Below are positions 23,859-33,013 of a stretch of DNA of 64,000 nt, piece by piece (position 1 is the first letter of the stretch; every line of letters begins with the position of its first letter). The DNA lies in assembly GCA_036123585.1 (NCBI GenBank), contig JAZADN010000037.1:1-64000 (forward strand). The letters run 5' to 3'. Both the position numbers and the translations under genes were made by a program. The DNA comes from UBA9410 sp036123585 (GTDB taxonomy: Bacteria > Actinomycetota > Acidimicrobiia > Acidimicrobiales > MedAcidi-G1). A model generated the notes under the pieces. The model was not told the DNA's origin, did not search any database, and worked only from the letters and a program-made list of their open reading frames with translations.

Positions 23859-24734
23859 TCAGTCTCGGGCGCTCTCCTCCGCGGCTAGCAGCGCGGCGCC
23901 GACGGCCCCGGCGTCGTCGCCAAGCTCGGCAAGTCGCACCTCGACCGGCTCCCGATGGGCGGCACCCAGGAGGACTTCGCCGAGGCACCGCTCGACGCCG
24001 GCCCGCAGAGGCTCGCCGATGGCCGACACCCCACCGCCGATGGCCACCCGGGCCAGATCCAGGACCTGAACCAGATTGGCCATCCCGAGGGCGACTTCCC
24101 CGCAGTAGCCATCGAGCACGTCGGCCGGAAGGCTCCGGTCAGCTGCCGGGCCGCCGACCAGGCGGTCCAGAGCGGTGCCAGCGGCGAAGTGCTCCCAGGG
24201 TCCGACCTGACCGGTGTGGTGGGTGGGGCCGTCGCGGTCCACGACCATGTGGCCCGATTCCCCGGCGAATCCTTCGGCACCCCTCAGCAGTCGACCGTCG
24301 ACCACGAACCCGGTCCCGATTCCGGTCCCCAGCGTCACCAAGGCGAAGTCGTCGACGCCCCGGCCGGCGCCCAGACGGTGCTCGGCCAGGGTGGCGCAGG
24401 TGGCGTCGTTTCCCATGGCAACCGGTAGGCCGACCGACCGTTCCACCTCGGGGCCGAGGGGGTACTCGACCACGTCGGGCAGGTTGGGGGAGTAGCGCAG
24501 CGTGCCCGACCGGTGGGCCAGGCCGGCCACTCCGATGCCGACCGCGGCGACTTCGTGACCACGGGTCCGCAGCTCGTCGACCAGTCTGGAGATTGTGGCG
24601 GCCAGGGTCGGGCCGTCGCCCGCGCTGGACCCCCGGACCCGGTCGAGGACGGAGCCGCTTCCGGGATCCACGATGAGCGCCCGGGCGTTGGTGCCCCCGA
24701 CGTCGACCCCCACAACTAGGTCGTCGGCGATCAC
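23859..24734 (-). CDS. ROK family sugar kinase lacking the zinc motif
   Basis: A 291-residue ROK kinase: phosphate-1 motif VVGVDVGGTNARALI, GVAGLAHRSG, MGNDATCATLAEHRLGAGRG with the catalytic Asp, and phosphate-2 motif LGTGIGTGFVVDGRL. The ROK zinc site (H...CxCGxxGCxE) is not conserved: after GESGHMVVDRDG the sequence reads PTHHTGQVGPWEHFAAG. The family phosphorylates glucose, ManNAc or other hexoses. GTG 24734 is chosen because the fold begins there and TACGTT lies 7 nt upstream; the 53 in-frame upstream codons are not kinase-like. Confidence 0.85.
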   Translation of the reverse strand: MIADDLVVGVDVGGTNARALIVDPGSGSVLDRVRGSSAGDGPTLAATISRLVDELRTRGHEVAAVGIGVAGLAHRSGTLRYSPNLPDVVEYPLGPEVERSVGLPVAMGNDATCATLAEHRLGAGRGVDDFALVTLGTGIGTGFVVDGRLLRGAEGFAGESGHMVVDRDGPTHHTGQVGPWEHFAAGTALDRLVGGPAADRSLPADVLDGYCGEVALGMANLVQVLDLARVAIGGGVSAIGEPLRAGVERCLGEVLLGAAHREPVEVRLAELGDDAGAVGAALLAAEESARD

Positions 24735-24741
24735 GGGCGGG

Positions 24742-24747
24742 AACGTA
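24742..24747 (-). promoter_or_regulatory. -10 hexamer TACGTT 7 nt before the ROK kinase start
   Basis: The minus strand reads TACGTT-N7-GTG (24734). It supports the short form of the kinase. Confidence 0.4.
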
Positions 24748-24801
24748 CCATCGGCCGGTGGAATGGACCCAGCGTGTCGCAGGTTCGGCCAGAGGCCCGT
24801 C

Positions 24802-25920
24802 GTGAGGGCGGCGGTCCTGCACGCTGTCGGCGAACTGGCCGTCGAGGATGTCGAGTTGGACGACCCGATGCCCCATGAGGTGGTCGTCCGCACCGCAGCC
24901 TGTGGGGTGTGCCGCAGCGACCTGCACTTCGTGGACGGCCACTACGCCACCGGGTTCCCGGTGGTCCCCGGTCACGAGGCGGCTGGCGTGGTCGAGGCGG
25001 TCGGTTCCGCGGTCACCGACGTCCGAACCGGCGATCCGGTCATCGCCTGCATGTCGGTGTTCTGCGGTCGGTGCACCCACTGCACCGAAGGCCGACCGGT
25101 GCTGTGCAAGAGCCCCGATGTGCGGCGCGGCCCGGACGATCCACCCCGGATCCGCCTGGCCGGCGAGCCGGCCGTGCAGCTCTACGAGCTAGGGGCCTAT
25201 GCCGAGCGAATGCTGGTCCACGAGAGCGCCCTGGTGGCTATCCGTCCCGACATGCCCCTGGATCGTGCGGCCCTCCTCGGCTGCGCCGTGACCACCGGCT
25301 TCGGGGCGGTGGTCAACACGGCGAAGGTGCCGGCGGGCGCCACCGTGGTCGTCATCGGCTGCGGTGGGGTGGGCCTCTCGGCGGTCAACGGGGCGGCCAT
25401 CGTGGGCGCCGAGCGGGTCATCGCCGTCGACGTTCAAGCCGCCAAGCTCGAGCAGGCCCTAGAGGTCGGCGCCACCGACGTGGTCGACGCCTCTTCGGTG
25501 GACCCGGTCGAGGCCGTCCTCGAGTTGACCGGCGGGGGTGCCGGGTACACCTTCGAGGCGCTCGGTCGTCGGGAGACTGCCGAGCAGGCCTTCCAGATGC
25601 TGCCGCCGGGAGGGGTGGCGACGGTGGTCGGCATGGTGCCCTACGGGCAGATGATGGAGGTCCACGCCGCCGACCTGCTCGACGAGAAGGTCCTTCAGGG
25701 CTCCAACATGGGTTCCAACCGGTTCCGGATCGACATGCCATGGTACGTAGACCTCTACCTAGAGGGCCGCCTCCACCTTGACGTGATTGCCACCGAGCGC
25801 ATCGACCTTGGCGGGCTGGCCGGCGCCTTTGACGAGATGCGGACCGGCGCCACCGGCCGCTCCATCGTCACATTCGGCCAAGCCGACCCGACAGTCTCCG
25901 GACCTCCACCGGTCAGCTGA
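24802..25920 (+). CDS. Zinc-dependent medium-chain alcohol dehydrogenase
   Basis: A 372-residue MDR enzyme. Catalytic zinc ligands appear in CGVCRSDLH, GHEAAGVVE and LGCAVTTGFG; the structural zinc lobe is FCGRCTHCTEGRPVLC (C-x2-C-x2-C-x7-C). The NAD-binding Rossmann motif is VVVIGCGGVGLSAVNGAAI. The glyoxal-like LGCAVTTG and length resemble class III/AdhD-type actinobacterial dehydrogenases that oxidise alcohols or thiol-adducts. GTG 24802 with AGAGG 6 nt upstream is chosen; ATG 24763 is an alternative. Its 3' end overlaps the convergent M24 gene by 8 nt. Confidence 0.88.
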   Translation: MRAAVLHAVGELAVEDVELDDPMPHEVVVRTAACGVCRSDLHFVDGHYATGFPVVPGHEAAGVVEAVGSAVTDVRTGDPVIACMSVFCGRCTHCTEGRPVLCKSPDVRRGPDDPPRIRLAGEPAVQLYELGAYAERMLVHESALVAIRPDMPLDRAALLGCAVTTGFGAVVNTAKVPAGATVVVIGCGGVGLSAVNGAAIVGAERVIAVDVQAAKLEQALEVGATDVVDASSVDPVEAVLELTGGGAGYTFEALGRRETAEQAFQMLPPGGVATVVGMVPYGQMMEVHAADLLDEKVLQGSNMGSNRFRIDMPWYVDLYLEGRLHLDVIATERIDLGGLAGAFDEMRTGATGRSIVTFGQADPTVSGPPPVS

Positions 25921-27103
25921 GCAGGTCCGCCTCGAACGGAAAGTCGCTGAGCAGCTCGGTACCCGACTCGGTGACCAGCACCTGTTCTTCCAGCTTGACC
26001 CCCTCGGCACCGCCCTCGGCCCCGATGTAGGACTCCACGCAGAGGGTCATGCCGGGTTCGATCAGCCCGTCGTAGCCCGAGGCCTCGAAGTCGTGCCGGT
26101 GGTACAGGTAGGGGTACTCGCCGGTCATCCCCACACCGTGCGATGACAGGTAGTAGCGCTGGGCGGCGAACTCGTCAGGGATGTCCCACGCCCGCTCGGC
26201 GTACTCCCGGAACGTCACCCCGGGTCCGATGATCGACATGTTGTGGTGGACCTGCTCGTGGGCGAGGCCGTACAGCCGCCGCTGAGCGGCGGTGGGGGTG
26301 TCGGGACCGGCGTGGAAGGTGCGGGAGAAGTCGGAGTAGTAGCCGTGGCAGCCCACCACGTCGGTGTCCAGCGCCACCAGGGCGTTTGGCGCTATGAGGA
26401 CGTCACCGGTCTCCTGGAACCACGGATTGGTTCGATTGCCGGCGGTCATCAGCCGAGTCTCTACGTAGTCGCCTCCCTCGGCGACCACCACCCGGTGCAA
26501 CTCGGCCCACAACTGGTTCTCGGTCAGGCCCGGCCGAATGGCGTCGCGCAGGGCGTGGACCGCCCTTTCGGTGGCCCGCAGGCTCTCCCGGATGCAGAGC
26601 AACTCCTGAGGCCCTTTGATGGCCCGGGCCCGTTCGACGGGGGCCTGGGCGTCGACGATGCGGAAGCCGGCTCCCGCGAGAGCGGTGGAGGCACCGTGGT
26701 TGATGCGCTCCAAGCCCACCGTGGCGCCGTAGCCCACCACCTCGCGCAGCAGTTCAGCGATCTCGGCGGCCCAGCGTCTTTCCACCTCGTCGATGGCCGG
26801 GCCGGCGGCCACGAAGCTGGCCGTGGTGGCCGGCCGGACCTCGTCGATGGTCGACAGTCCGGTGGCCAGGTGGTGGGCTCCGGTGAACTCGAACAGCACC
26901 ACCGGTCCATCGACGGGCAGGAACAGGTAGCGGGACGGGTTCCGCTGATGGAAGACCTGCATGTTGCGGGCCCCGGTGGCGTACCGGACGTTGACCGGGT
27001 CGAACAGCAGGCAGGCGTCGACGCCGTGGTCGACCATGCGGGCCCGCAGCCGGTCCCGTCGGTCGTGGATCAGCGCCTCCCATTCGATGGGTTGCGGCTC
27101 CAT
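25913..27103 (-). CDS. M24 family metalloenzyme (Xaa-Pro peptidase or DddP-like)
   Basis: A 396-residue protein with a creatinase-like N-terminal domain and a pita-bread M24 domain. Metal ligands can be placed at ALDTDVVGCHGYYSDFSRTF (two Asp), SSHGVGMTGEYPYLY (His), LCVESYIGAEG (Glu) and KLEEQVLV (Glu). The stretch ATGARNMQVFHQRNPSRYLF is also found, as I recall, in M24 proteins close to the DMSP lyase DddP, so either dipeptide hydrolysis or C-S lyase chemistry is possible. ATG 27103 is used; the 140 in-frame upstream codons overlap argS on the other strand and are Ser/Arg-rich. Confidence 0.8.
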   Translation of the reverse strand: MEPQPIEWEALIHDRRDRLRARMVDHGVDACLLFDPVNVRYATGARNMQVFHQRNPSRYLFLPVDGPVVLFEFTGAHHLATGLSTIDEVRPATTASFVAAGPAIDEVERRWAAEIAELLREVVGYGATVGLERINHGASTALAGAGFRIVDAQAPVERARAIKGPQELLCIRESLRATERAVHALRDAIRPGLTENQLWAELHRVVVAEGGDYVETRLMTAGNRTNPWFQETGDVLIAPNALVALDTDVVGCHGYYSDFSRTFHAGPDTPTAAQRRLYGLAHEQVHHNMSIIGPGVTFREYAERAWDIPDEFAAQRYYLSSHGVGMTGEYPYLYHRHDFEASGYDGLIEPGMTLCVESYIGAEGGAEGVKLEEQVLVTESGTELLSDFPFEADLLS

Positions 27104-27245
27104 AGGCGTCAGGGCTCGGGACACGGCGCGCAGAATACGCACCCGGGCCGAGGCGGGGGGCGCCGGTAGCATCGGAGGATTCCCCGGGCTCCGACGGTCG
27201 GACCCGCCCCAGCCCGACGAACCGAGCCCACCGGAGCAGCCCGCC

Positions 27246-28901
27246 ATGGACGTGCGTGACACCCTCACCGACGCCATCCGCGGCGCCCTCGGTGTCCTTG
27301 GCGTGGATCCCATCCCCGAGGTCGTCCAACTTGAGCGCCCGGCCAGTACCGAGCACGGCGACTGGTCCACCAACGTGGCCCTGGCCTCGGCCAAGGCGGC
27401 GGGTCGCAACCCCCGGGAGCTGGGCACCGAGCTGGCCGCGCACCTGACGGCTGAGCCTCCGCCGCACGTGGTGGACGTCGAGGTAGCCGGGCCCGGCTTC
27501 GTCAACTTCCGGCTGGCCGACACGTGGCTGCACGACGTCCTGGCCGAGGTCGTCGAGGCGGGCGAGGTCGGCTACGCCCGCCACGACACCGGTGCCGGCA
27601 CCTCGGTCATCGTCGAGTTCGTCAGTGCCAACCCCACCGGTCCGCTGCACGCCGGCCACGGTCGGGGAGCCTGCTACGGCGACTCGATGGCCCGCCTCTA
27701 CGAGCGGTGCGGCTACGACGTGGTCCGCGAGTTCTACATCAACGACCGCGGCCTCCAGATGCAGAACTTCGGTGCCTCGCTGGCCGCCCGGGCCGCCGGC
27801 GACGACGTGCCCGAAGACGGCTATCACGGGCAGTACGTCGTGGACTGGGCAAAGGAGATGCCCGTCGACGTCGACCCGCTGGAGTGGGGCTACGAACGTG
27901 CACTGGCCGCCCACCGGGCCGTCCTGGAAGACCTTTCCATCCACTTCGACTCGTGGTTCAGCGAGCGGTCGATGATCGCCTCGGGCGCCATCGACGCGAC
28001 CCTGGCCGACCTGCGGACCGCCGGCGCCGTCTACGACGAGGACGGGGCGATCTGGCTACGCAGCACCGACCACGGCGACGACAAGGACCGCGTGCTGGTC
28101 AAGGGCGACGGAGAGCCCACCTACCTCATGCCCGACGTGGCCTACCACCGTGACAAGTTCGCCCGCGCCGACCGCCTGGTGAACGTGTTCGGCGCCGACC
28201 ATCACGGCTACGTAGCCCGGATGCACGCCGCGATGGCCCTGCTCGGCCACGACACCGCCGGGCTCCAGATCGCCATTACCCAACTGGTGGCCCTGCTGCG
28301 CGACGGGAAGGAGGTCCGGCTGTCCAAGCGGACCGGCGAGATGGTGGAGCTCGCCGAGGTGGTCGACGAGGTAGGCGCCGACGCTGCCCGCTTCACCTAC
28401 CTCCTGCAGTCGGTCGACTCTCCCCAGACCTTCGACCTGGACCTCGTGGCCAGCCAGGTCAACGAGAACCCCGTCTTCTACGTGCAGTACGCGCACGCCC
28501 GCATCCACCAGGTGGTCCGCCGAGCCGGCGAGGTCGGCGTGGACCGGGGTCGACTAGCCGACGCGGACCTATCGTTGCTGTCGCACCCCCGTGAGCTCGA
28601 GGTCCTTCGGGCGTTGCACGAGCTTCCTGACACCGTCGACCGGGCCTGCCGGGAACGGGCTCCGCACCAGGTCACCACCTGGGTGCGCGACCTGGCGGCA
28701 TCGTTCCACGGCTTCTACCACGACTGCCGGGTACTGGGCGACGGGGTCGACCCGGCACTCTCGGTGGCCCGCCTGTGGTTGGTCGAGTCGGCCCGGATCG
28801 GCCTCGCCGTGGCTCTGGATCTGCTCGGCGTGGGAGCCCCCACCGAGATGTGGCGCGACGACCTCGGATCGGACGGGCCCGGGCTGGAAGGCGACGCCTG
28901 A
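27246..28901 (+). CDS. argS: Arginyl-tRNA synthetase
   Basis: A 551-residue class I synthetase charging tRNA-Arg. The N-terminal Add-1 domain is followed by the HIGH-type motif ANPTGPLHAGHGRGA (~residue 125), FGADHHGYVARM, the KMSKS-like LSKRTGEMVEL (~residue 360), and a helical anticodon-binding domain (VQYAHARIHQVVRRA). A TAGCAT hexamer at 27167-27172 would give a ~67-nt leader. It opens an argS-lysA-hom-thrC run as in mycobacteria. Confidence 0.96.
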   Translation: MDVRDTLTDAIRGALGVLGVDPIPEVVQLERPASTEHGDWSTNVALASAKAAGRNPRELGTELAAHLTAEPPPHVVDVEVAGPGFVNFRLADTWLHDVLAEVVEAGEVGYARHDTGAGTSVIVEFVSANPTGPLHAGHGRGACYGDSMARLYERCGYDVVREFYINDRGLQMQNFGASLAARAAGDDVPEDGYHGQYVVDWAKEMPVDVDPLEWGYERALAAHRAVLEDLSIHFDSWFSERSMIASGAIDATLADLRTAGAVYDEDGAIWLRSTDHGDDKDRVLVKGDGEPTYLMPDVAYHRDKFARADRLVNVFGADHHGYVARMHAAMALLGHDTAGLQIAITQLVALLRDGKEVRLSKRTGEMVELAEVVDEVGADAARFTYLLQSVDSPQTFDLDLVASQVNENPVFYVQYAHARIHQVVRRAGEVGVDRGRLADADLSLLSHPRELEVLRALHELPDTVDRACRERAPHQVTTWVRDLAASFHGFYHDCRVLGDGVDPALSVARLWLVESARIGLAVALDLLGVGAPTEMWRDDLGSDGPGLEGDA

Positions 28902-28902
28902 C

Positions 28903-30207
28903 ATGGCTGGGCCCCTGCCCCTCGGGCTGCTGCCCGACACGTCGGTCATCGGTGGCGATGGCCGCCTCTCGGTCGGCGGGTGCGACCTAGTCGACCTCGC
29001 CGACCAGTTCGGCACACCCCTCTTCGTCTACGACGAGGTCCACTTGAGGGCCCGCTGTGGCGAGGCAGTGGCGGCCTTCGGCGACGGCGTGGCCTACGCC
29101 TCGAAGGCGTTCCTCTGTGGCGCCATGGCCCGCCTGGCCCACGAGGAGGGCATGCACCTCGACGTGTCCACCGGCGGCGAACTGTCTGTGGCCCGCAGGG
29201 CCGGGGTGCCCGGCGATCGCCTGGTGCTGCACGGCAACAACAAGAGCGACCTCGAACTGGCCATGGCCGTCGAGGAGGGCGTGGGCCGGATCGTCGTCGA
29301 CTCGTTCGACGAGTTGGACCGCCTCGACGCCCTGACCGTCGCCACCGGGTCCCGTCCCCGGGTGCTACTGCGCATCACCCCCGGCGTGGAGGCCCACACA
29401 CACGAGTTCGTGACCACCGGTCAGGACGACTCCAAATTCGGCTTCACCGTGTCGACCGGCCTCGCCGCCGCGGCCGTCGAACGGGCCGCCGCGTCGTCAT
29501 CGGTCGAGTTGGTCGGGCTCCACGCCCACATCGGCAGCCAGGTGTTCGAGGTGGGTGCCTTCGCCCGGGCCGTCGAGGTACTGGCCGCGTTCGCCGCGCC
29601 ATTCGGCCTGCCCGAGTTGTCGGTGGGCGGGGGCCTCGGCGTGCCATACGTGGAGGGAGAGTCGGCACCCACCATCGCCGAGTGGGCGGCCGGGATCCGG
29701 GCCGTTTGCGACGCCGCCGGCGTCACCGCCCGCGTGTCGGCCGAACCGGGCCGGGCCATCGTGGCGGCCGCCGCGGTGACCCTCTACCGGGTGGGCACCG
29801 TCAAGGACCTGGCCGGCATCCGCACCTACGTGGCCGTCGACGGCGGAATGAGCGACAACCCCCGTCCAGTGCTCTACGGCTCGGGCTACGAGACGTTGCT
29901 GCCCCGGGCCGCGGCTGCCGAGCGGCCGCGGGCCGTCCGGGTGGTAGGCAAGCACTGCGAGTCCGGCGACCTGCTGGTTCGCGAGGGATGGGTGCCTGAC
30001 GACCTGGTGGTCGGCGACGTGCTGGCCACCCCGGTCACCGGCGCCTCCGGGGTTTCGATGGGTTCCAACTACAACCACGTGCTGCGTCCCGCCGTGGTGT
30101 TCGTGGCCAACGGCGATGCCCGCCTGGTGGTGCGCCGGGAGACCTACGACGACCTCGTGGCCCGCGATCTGTTCACAGGGGGCGGTGCGGTCGAAACCGA
30201 CGACTGA
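28903..30207 (+). CDS. lysA: Diaminopimelate decarboxylase
   Basis: A 434-residue PLP enzyme making lysine from meso-diaminopimelate. PLP Lys lies in VAYASKAFLCGAMARL (~residue 65), substrate and phosphate loops in GLHAHIGSQVFEV, SVGGGLGVPY and AEPGRAIV, and the C-terminal active-site Cys in GKHCESGDLL. It begins 1 nt after the argS stop. Confidence 0.96.
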   Translation: MAGPLPLGLLPDTSVIGGDGRLSVGGCDLVDLADQFGTPLFVYDEVHLRARCGEAVAAFGDGVAYASKAFLCGAMARLAHEEGMHLDVSTGGELSVARRAGVPGDRLVLHGNNKSDLELAMAVEEGVGRIVVDSFDELDRLDALTVATGSRPRVLLRITPGVEAHTHEFVTTGQDDSKFGFTVSTGLAAAAVERAAASSSVELVGLHAHIGSQVFEVGAFARAVEVLAAFAAPFGLPELSVGGGLGVPYVEGESAPTIAEWAAGIRAVCDAAGVTARVSAEPGRAIVAAAAVTLYRVGTVKDLAGIRTYVAVDGGMSDNPRPVLYGSGYETLLPRAAAAERPRAVRVVGKHCESGDLLVREGWVPDDLVVGDVLATPVTGASGVSMGSNYNHVLRPAVVFVANGDARLVVRRETYDDLVARDLFTGGGAVETDD

Positions 30208-30225
30208 CCGGCTGGGTCCGGGCGG

Positions 30226-30231
30226 TACCGT
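30226..30231 (+). promoter_or_regulatory. -10 hexamer TACCGT 7 nt before hom
   Basis: TACCGT-N7-ATG (30239). A leaderless internal promoter may let hom-thrC-apgM be transcribed apart from argS-lysA. Confidence 0.45.
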
Positions 30232-30238
30232 CATCGCC

Positions 30239-31564
30239 ATGAACGCCCCTTCCGACGCTTCCGTGGCGTCCCCCAGTCCTGTGCGTGTGGGGCTGCTGGG
30301 TTGCGGCCATGTGGGCGCCGCCCTGGCCGCCCTGGTCGTCGAGCGCCGGTCCGAGGTGGCGCGGCGACGCGGCCTCGACCTCGAGATCACTCGAATCGCG
30401 GTGCGCAACACGGCCATTGACCGGGACGTGCCGTATGCCAGCGAGGCCTTCACCACCGACGCGTCAGCGGTCGTGGGCGACCCCGACGTGGACGTGGTGG
30501 TCGAGGTCATGGGCGGCATCGAGCCGGCCCGCGAACTAGTGGCCACCGCTCTGGCCGCTGGCAAGCCGGTGGTCACGGCCAACAAGGAGCTGCTGGCCAA
30601 CCACGGCGCCGAGCTCTACGCCCTGGCCGAGGCCAACGGCGTTGACCTGCTGTTCGAGGCAGCGGTGGCCGGGGCCATCCCGATCATGCGGCCGCTACGC
30701 GAGTCGTTGGCCGCCGAGCCGATCACCCGGGTCATGGGCATCGTCAACGGCACCACCAACTTCATCCTCAGCCGGATGACCGACGACGGTGCCTCGTACG
30801 GCGATGCCCTGGCCGAGGCGCAGAGCCTCGGATACGCCGAGAGGGATCCGACGGCCGACGTGGAGGGCTACGACGCTGGAGCCAAGGCGGCCATCATCGC
30901 CACGGTGGCGTTCGGCGCTCGGGTGGTGGCCGGCGACGTGTACCACGAGGGCATTTCGGGCCTCACGGAGGCCGACATCGAGTTCGCCGCAGACCTGAAG
31001 CACTGCATCAAGCTGCTGGCCGTCGCCGAGCAGACCCTGGCCGACGACGGCGAGCCTCAGGTCGGGGTGCGGGTGCATCCCACGCTGGTGCCCCTCGACC
31101 ACCCCCTGGCCTCGGTGAACGGCAGCTTCAACGCCGTGTTCGTAGAGGGCGCCGCCGCCGGCGATCTGATGTTGTACGGCCGTGGCGCGGGTGGCCGACC
31201 CACCGCCTCAGCAGTCCTCGGGGACCTGGTCGACGCCGCGGCCAACCTGGCCCGCGGCCACGGCGCCTCCATCGGCACGCTCGAGCGGGCCCGCATCGCC
31301 CAGATCGACGACGTGGTGTCGGCGTACTACCTGAACGTCGAGGTGGACGATCGCCCCGGTGTCCTAGCCGCGGTGGCCGCCGTGTTCGGCGAGCACGGTG
31401 TCTCGATCCGTTCTATGGAGCAGGAGGGCATGGGAAGCGAGGCCCGGCTGGTCTTCATCACCCACGGCGCCCGAGAGCGCGACGTCCGGGCCACGCTGCA
31501 AGACCTCCGTTCGTTGGAGGCCGTCCGGGCCGTGGGCAGCGTCCTCCGGGTCATCGGCGACTGA
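30239..31564 (+). CDS. hom: Homoserine dehydrogenase
   Basis: A 441-residue enzyme reducing aspartate semialdehyde to homoserine. NAD(P) motif VGLLGCGHVGAALAALV, ANKELLANHG, FEAAVAGAIPIMRPLRES, GIVNGTTNFILSRM and the catalytic region AYVERDPTADVEGYDAGAKA-type sequence (here GYAERDPTADVEGYDAGAKA) are all present. A C-terminal ACT domain (~residues 355-440: YLNVEVDDRPGVLAAVAAVF) is the usual threonine feedback site. ATG 30239. Confidence 0.96.
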   Translation: MNAPSDASVASPSPVRVGLLGCGHVGAALAALVVERRSEVARRRGLDLEITRIAVRNTAIDRDVPYASEAFTTDASAVVGDPDVDVVVEVMGGIEPARELVATALAAGKPVVTANKELLANHGAELYALAEANGVDLLFEAAVAGAIPIMRPLRESLAAEPITRVMGIVNGTTNFILSRMTDDGASYGDALAEAQSLGYAERDPTADVEGYDAGAKAAIIATVAFGARVVAGDVYHEGISGLTEADIEFAADLKHCIKLLAVAEQTLADDGEPQVGVRVHPTLVPLDHPLASVNGSFNAVFVEGAAAGDLMLYGRGAGGRPTASAVLGDLVDAAANLARGHGASIGTLERARIAQIDDVVSAYYLNVEVDDRPGVLAAVAAVFGEHGVSIRSMEQEGMGSEARLVFITHGARERDVRATLQDLRSLEAVRAVGSVLRVIGD

Positions 31565-31608
31565 CGGCCCCCGCACGGGAACGCAAGGGAATCGGACGCG
31601 ACGACGTC

Positions 31609-32988
31609 ATGCGGTACGTGAGCACTCGGGGGACCGCTCCCGTCCTCGACTTCGCCGACACGCTGCTGGCCGGCCTGGCCGACGACGGCGGCCTTTACGT
31701 CCCGGAGGCCTGGCCGATCCTCGGGTCTGGTGGGCACGGCGACTACGTCGAGACGGCGGTAGAGGTGATGTCGCCCTTCGTGGGCGCCGCCGTGGACAGC
31801 GACGCCTTCGCAGCCATGGTGGCCGATGCCTACGCCGACTTCGACCACTCCGACGTGACCCCGCTTGTCGAACTGTCAGACGGGATCCACCTCCTCGAGT
31901 TGTTCCATGGACCCACCCTGGCCTTTAAGGACGTGGCCCTCCAACTGGTCGGTCGCCTGTTCGACCACGAACTGTCGCGCCGCGGCGAGCGAGTGACCAT
32001 CGTGGGAGCCACGTCCGGAGACACCGGCTCGGCGGCCATCGAGGCCTGCCGGGACCGCGAGGCGGTCGACATCGTGATCCTCCACCCAGCCGGGCGGGTG
32101 TCCGACGTCCAGCGTCGCCAGATGACCACCGTGGCGTCGCCCAACGTCCACAACGTGGCGATCGACGGCACGTTCGACGACTGCCAAGACCTGGTGAAGG
32201 CCATGTTCGCCGACCAGGCATTCCGCGATGAGGTGCGCCTGTCAGCCGTGAACTCCATCAACTGGGCCAGGGTCATGGCCCAGGTCGTCTACTACGTGGT
32301 GGCCGCCGAGCGGCTGGGGGGACGCCAGTCGGAGGTCGCCTTCTCAGTTCCCACGGGCAACTTCGGCAACGTGTTCGCCGACCACGTGGCCCGCCTGTCG
32401 GGCCTGGCGGTGCCGCAACTGGTGGTTGGCAGCAACACCAATGACATCCTCACCAGGTTCTTCGTCGACGGGTCCATGGACATCGCCGAGGTGGTACCCA
32501 CCACCTCGCCCAGCATGGACATCCAAGTCTCGTCCAACCTCGAACGACTGTTATTCGAGATGGCGGACCGGGACGGAGCGGTGGTTGGTGCGCAGCTGGA
32601 CGACTTCCGGGCCTCCGGAAGGTTCCGCCTTGATCCCGCCCAACACGGCGTGCTGGCCGATGGCTGGGCCGGGGCCCGCTTCGACGACGAGGAGGTCCGG
32701 GACTGCATCGGTGCCGAGGCCGACCGGTCGGGGATCGTCCTCGATCCGCACACCGCGGTCGGCGTGCTGGCCGCCCGGGCCTGCCGGCGCGACCCGGCGG
32801 TCCCCATGGTTGCCCTAGCCACCGCCCACCCGGCAAAGTTCCCCGACGCGGTAGAGGCGGCTACCGGCGTGCGGCCGAGCCTGCCCGAGCGTCTGGCCGG
32901 CCTGCACGAGCGACCCGAGCGCCTCGTAGGCCTGCCCAACGACCTAGTCGCGGTGCAGGACCACGTCCGAACGTGTCGTCGCCCGTGA
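31609..32988 (+). CDS. thrC: Threonine synthase
   Basis: A 459-residue PLP enzyme converting O-phosphohomoserine to threonine. The long form is evident: MRYVSTRGTAPVLDFADTLL N-terminus, PLP Lys in GPTLAFKDVALQL (~residue 108), GATSGDTGSAAIEA phosphate cup and VPTGNFGNVFADHVA. It needs phosphohomoserine, which must come from the next gene if no thrB exists. Confidence 0.96.
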   Translation: MRYVSTRGTAPVLDFADTLLAGLADDGGLYVPEAWPILGSGGHGDYVETAVEVMSPFVGAAVDSDAFAAMVADAYADFDHSDVTPLVELSDGIHLLELFHGPTLAFKDVALQLVGRLFDHELSRRGERVTIVGATSGDTGSAAIEACRDREAVDIVILHPAGRVSDVQRRQMTTVASPNVHNVAIDGTFDDCQDLVKAMFADQAFRDEVRLSAVNSINWARVMAQVVYYVVAAERLGGRQSEVAFSVPTGNFGNVFADHVARLSGLAVPQLVVGSNTNDILTRFFVDGSMDIAEVVPTTSPSMDIQVSSNLERLLFEMADRDGAVVGAQLDDFRASGRFRLDPAQHGVLADGWAGARFDDEEVRDCIGAEADRSGIVLDPHTAVGVLAARACRRDPAVPMVALATAHPAKFPDAVEAATGVRPSLPERLAGLHERPERLVGLPNDLVAVQDHVRTCRRP

Positions 32989-33013
32989 CGGCCTCTGCGA
33001 GGATGACCCGGTC

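Noticed and set aside
27104..27523. 140-codon N-terminal extension of the M24 protein
   Set aside because: Ser/Arg-rich, antisense to argS, and not part of the M24 fold.
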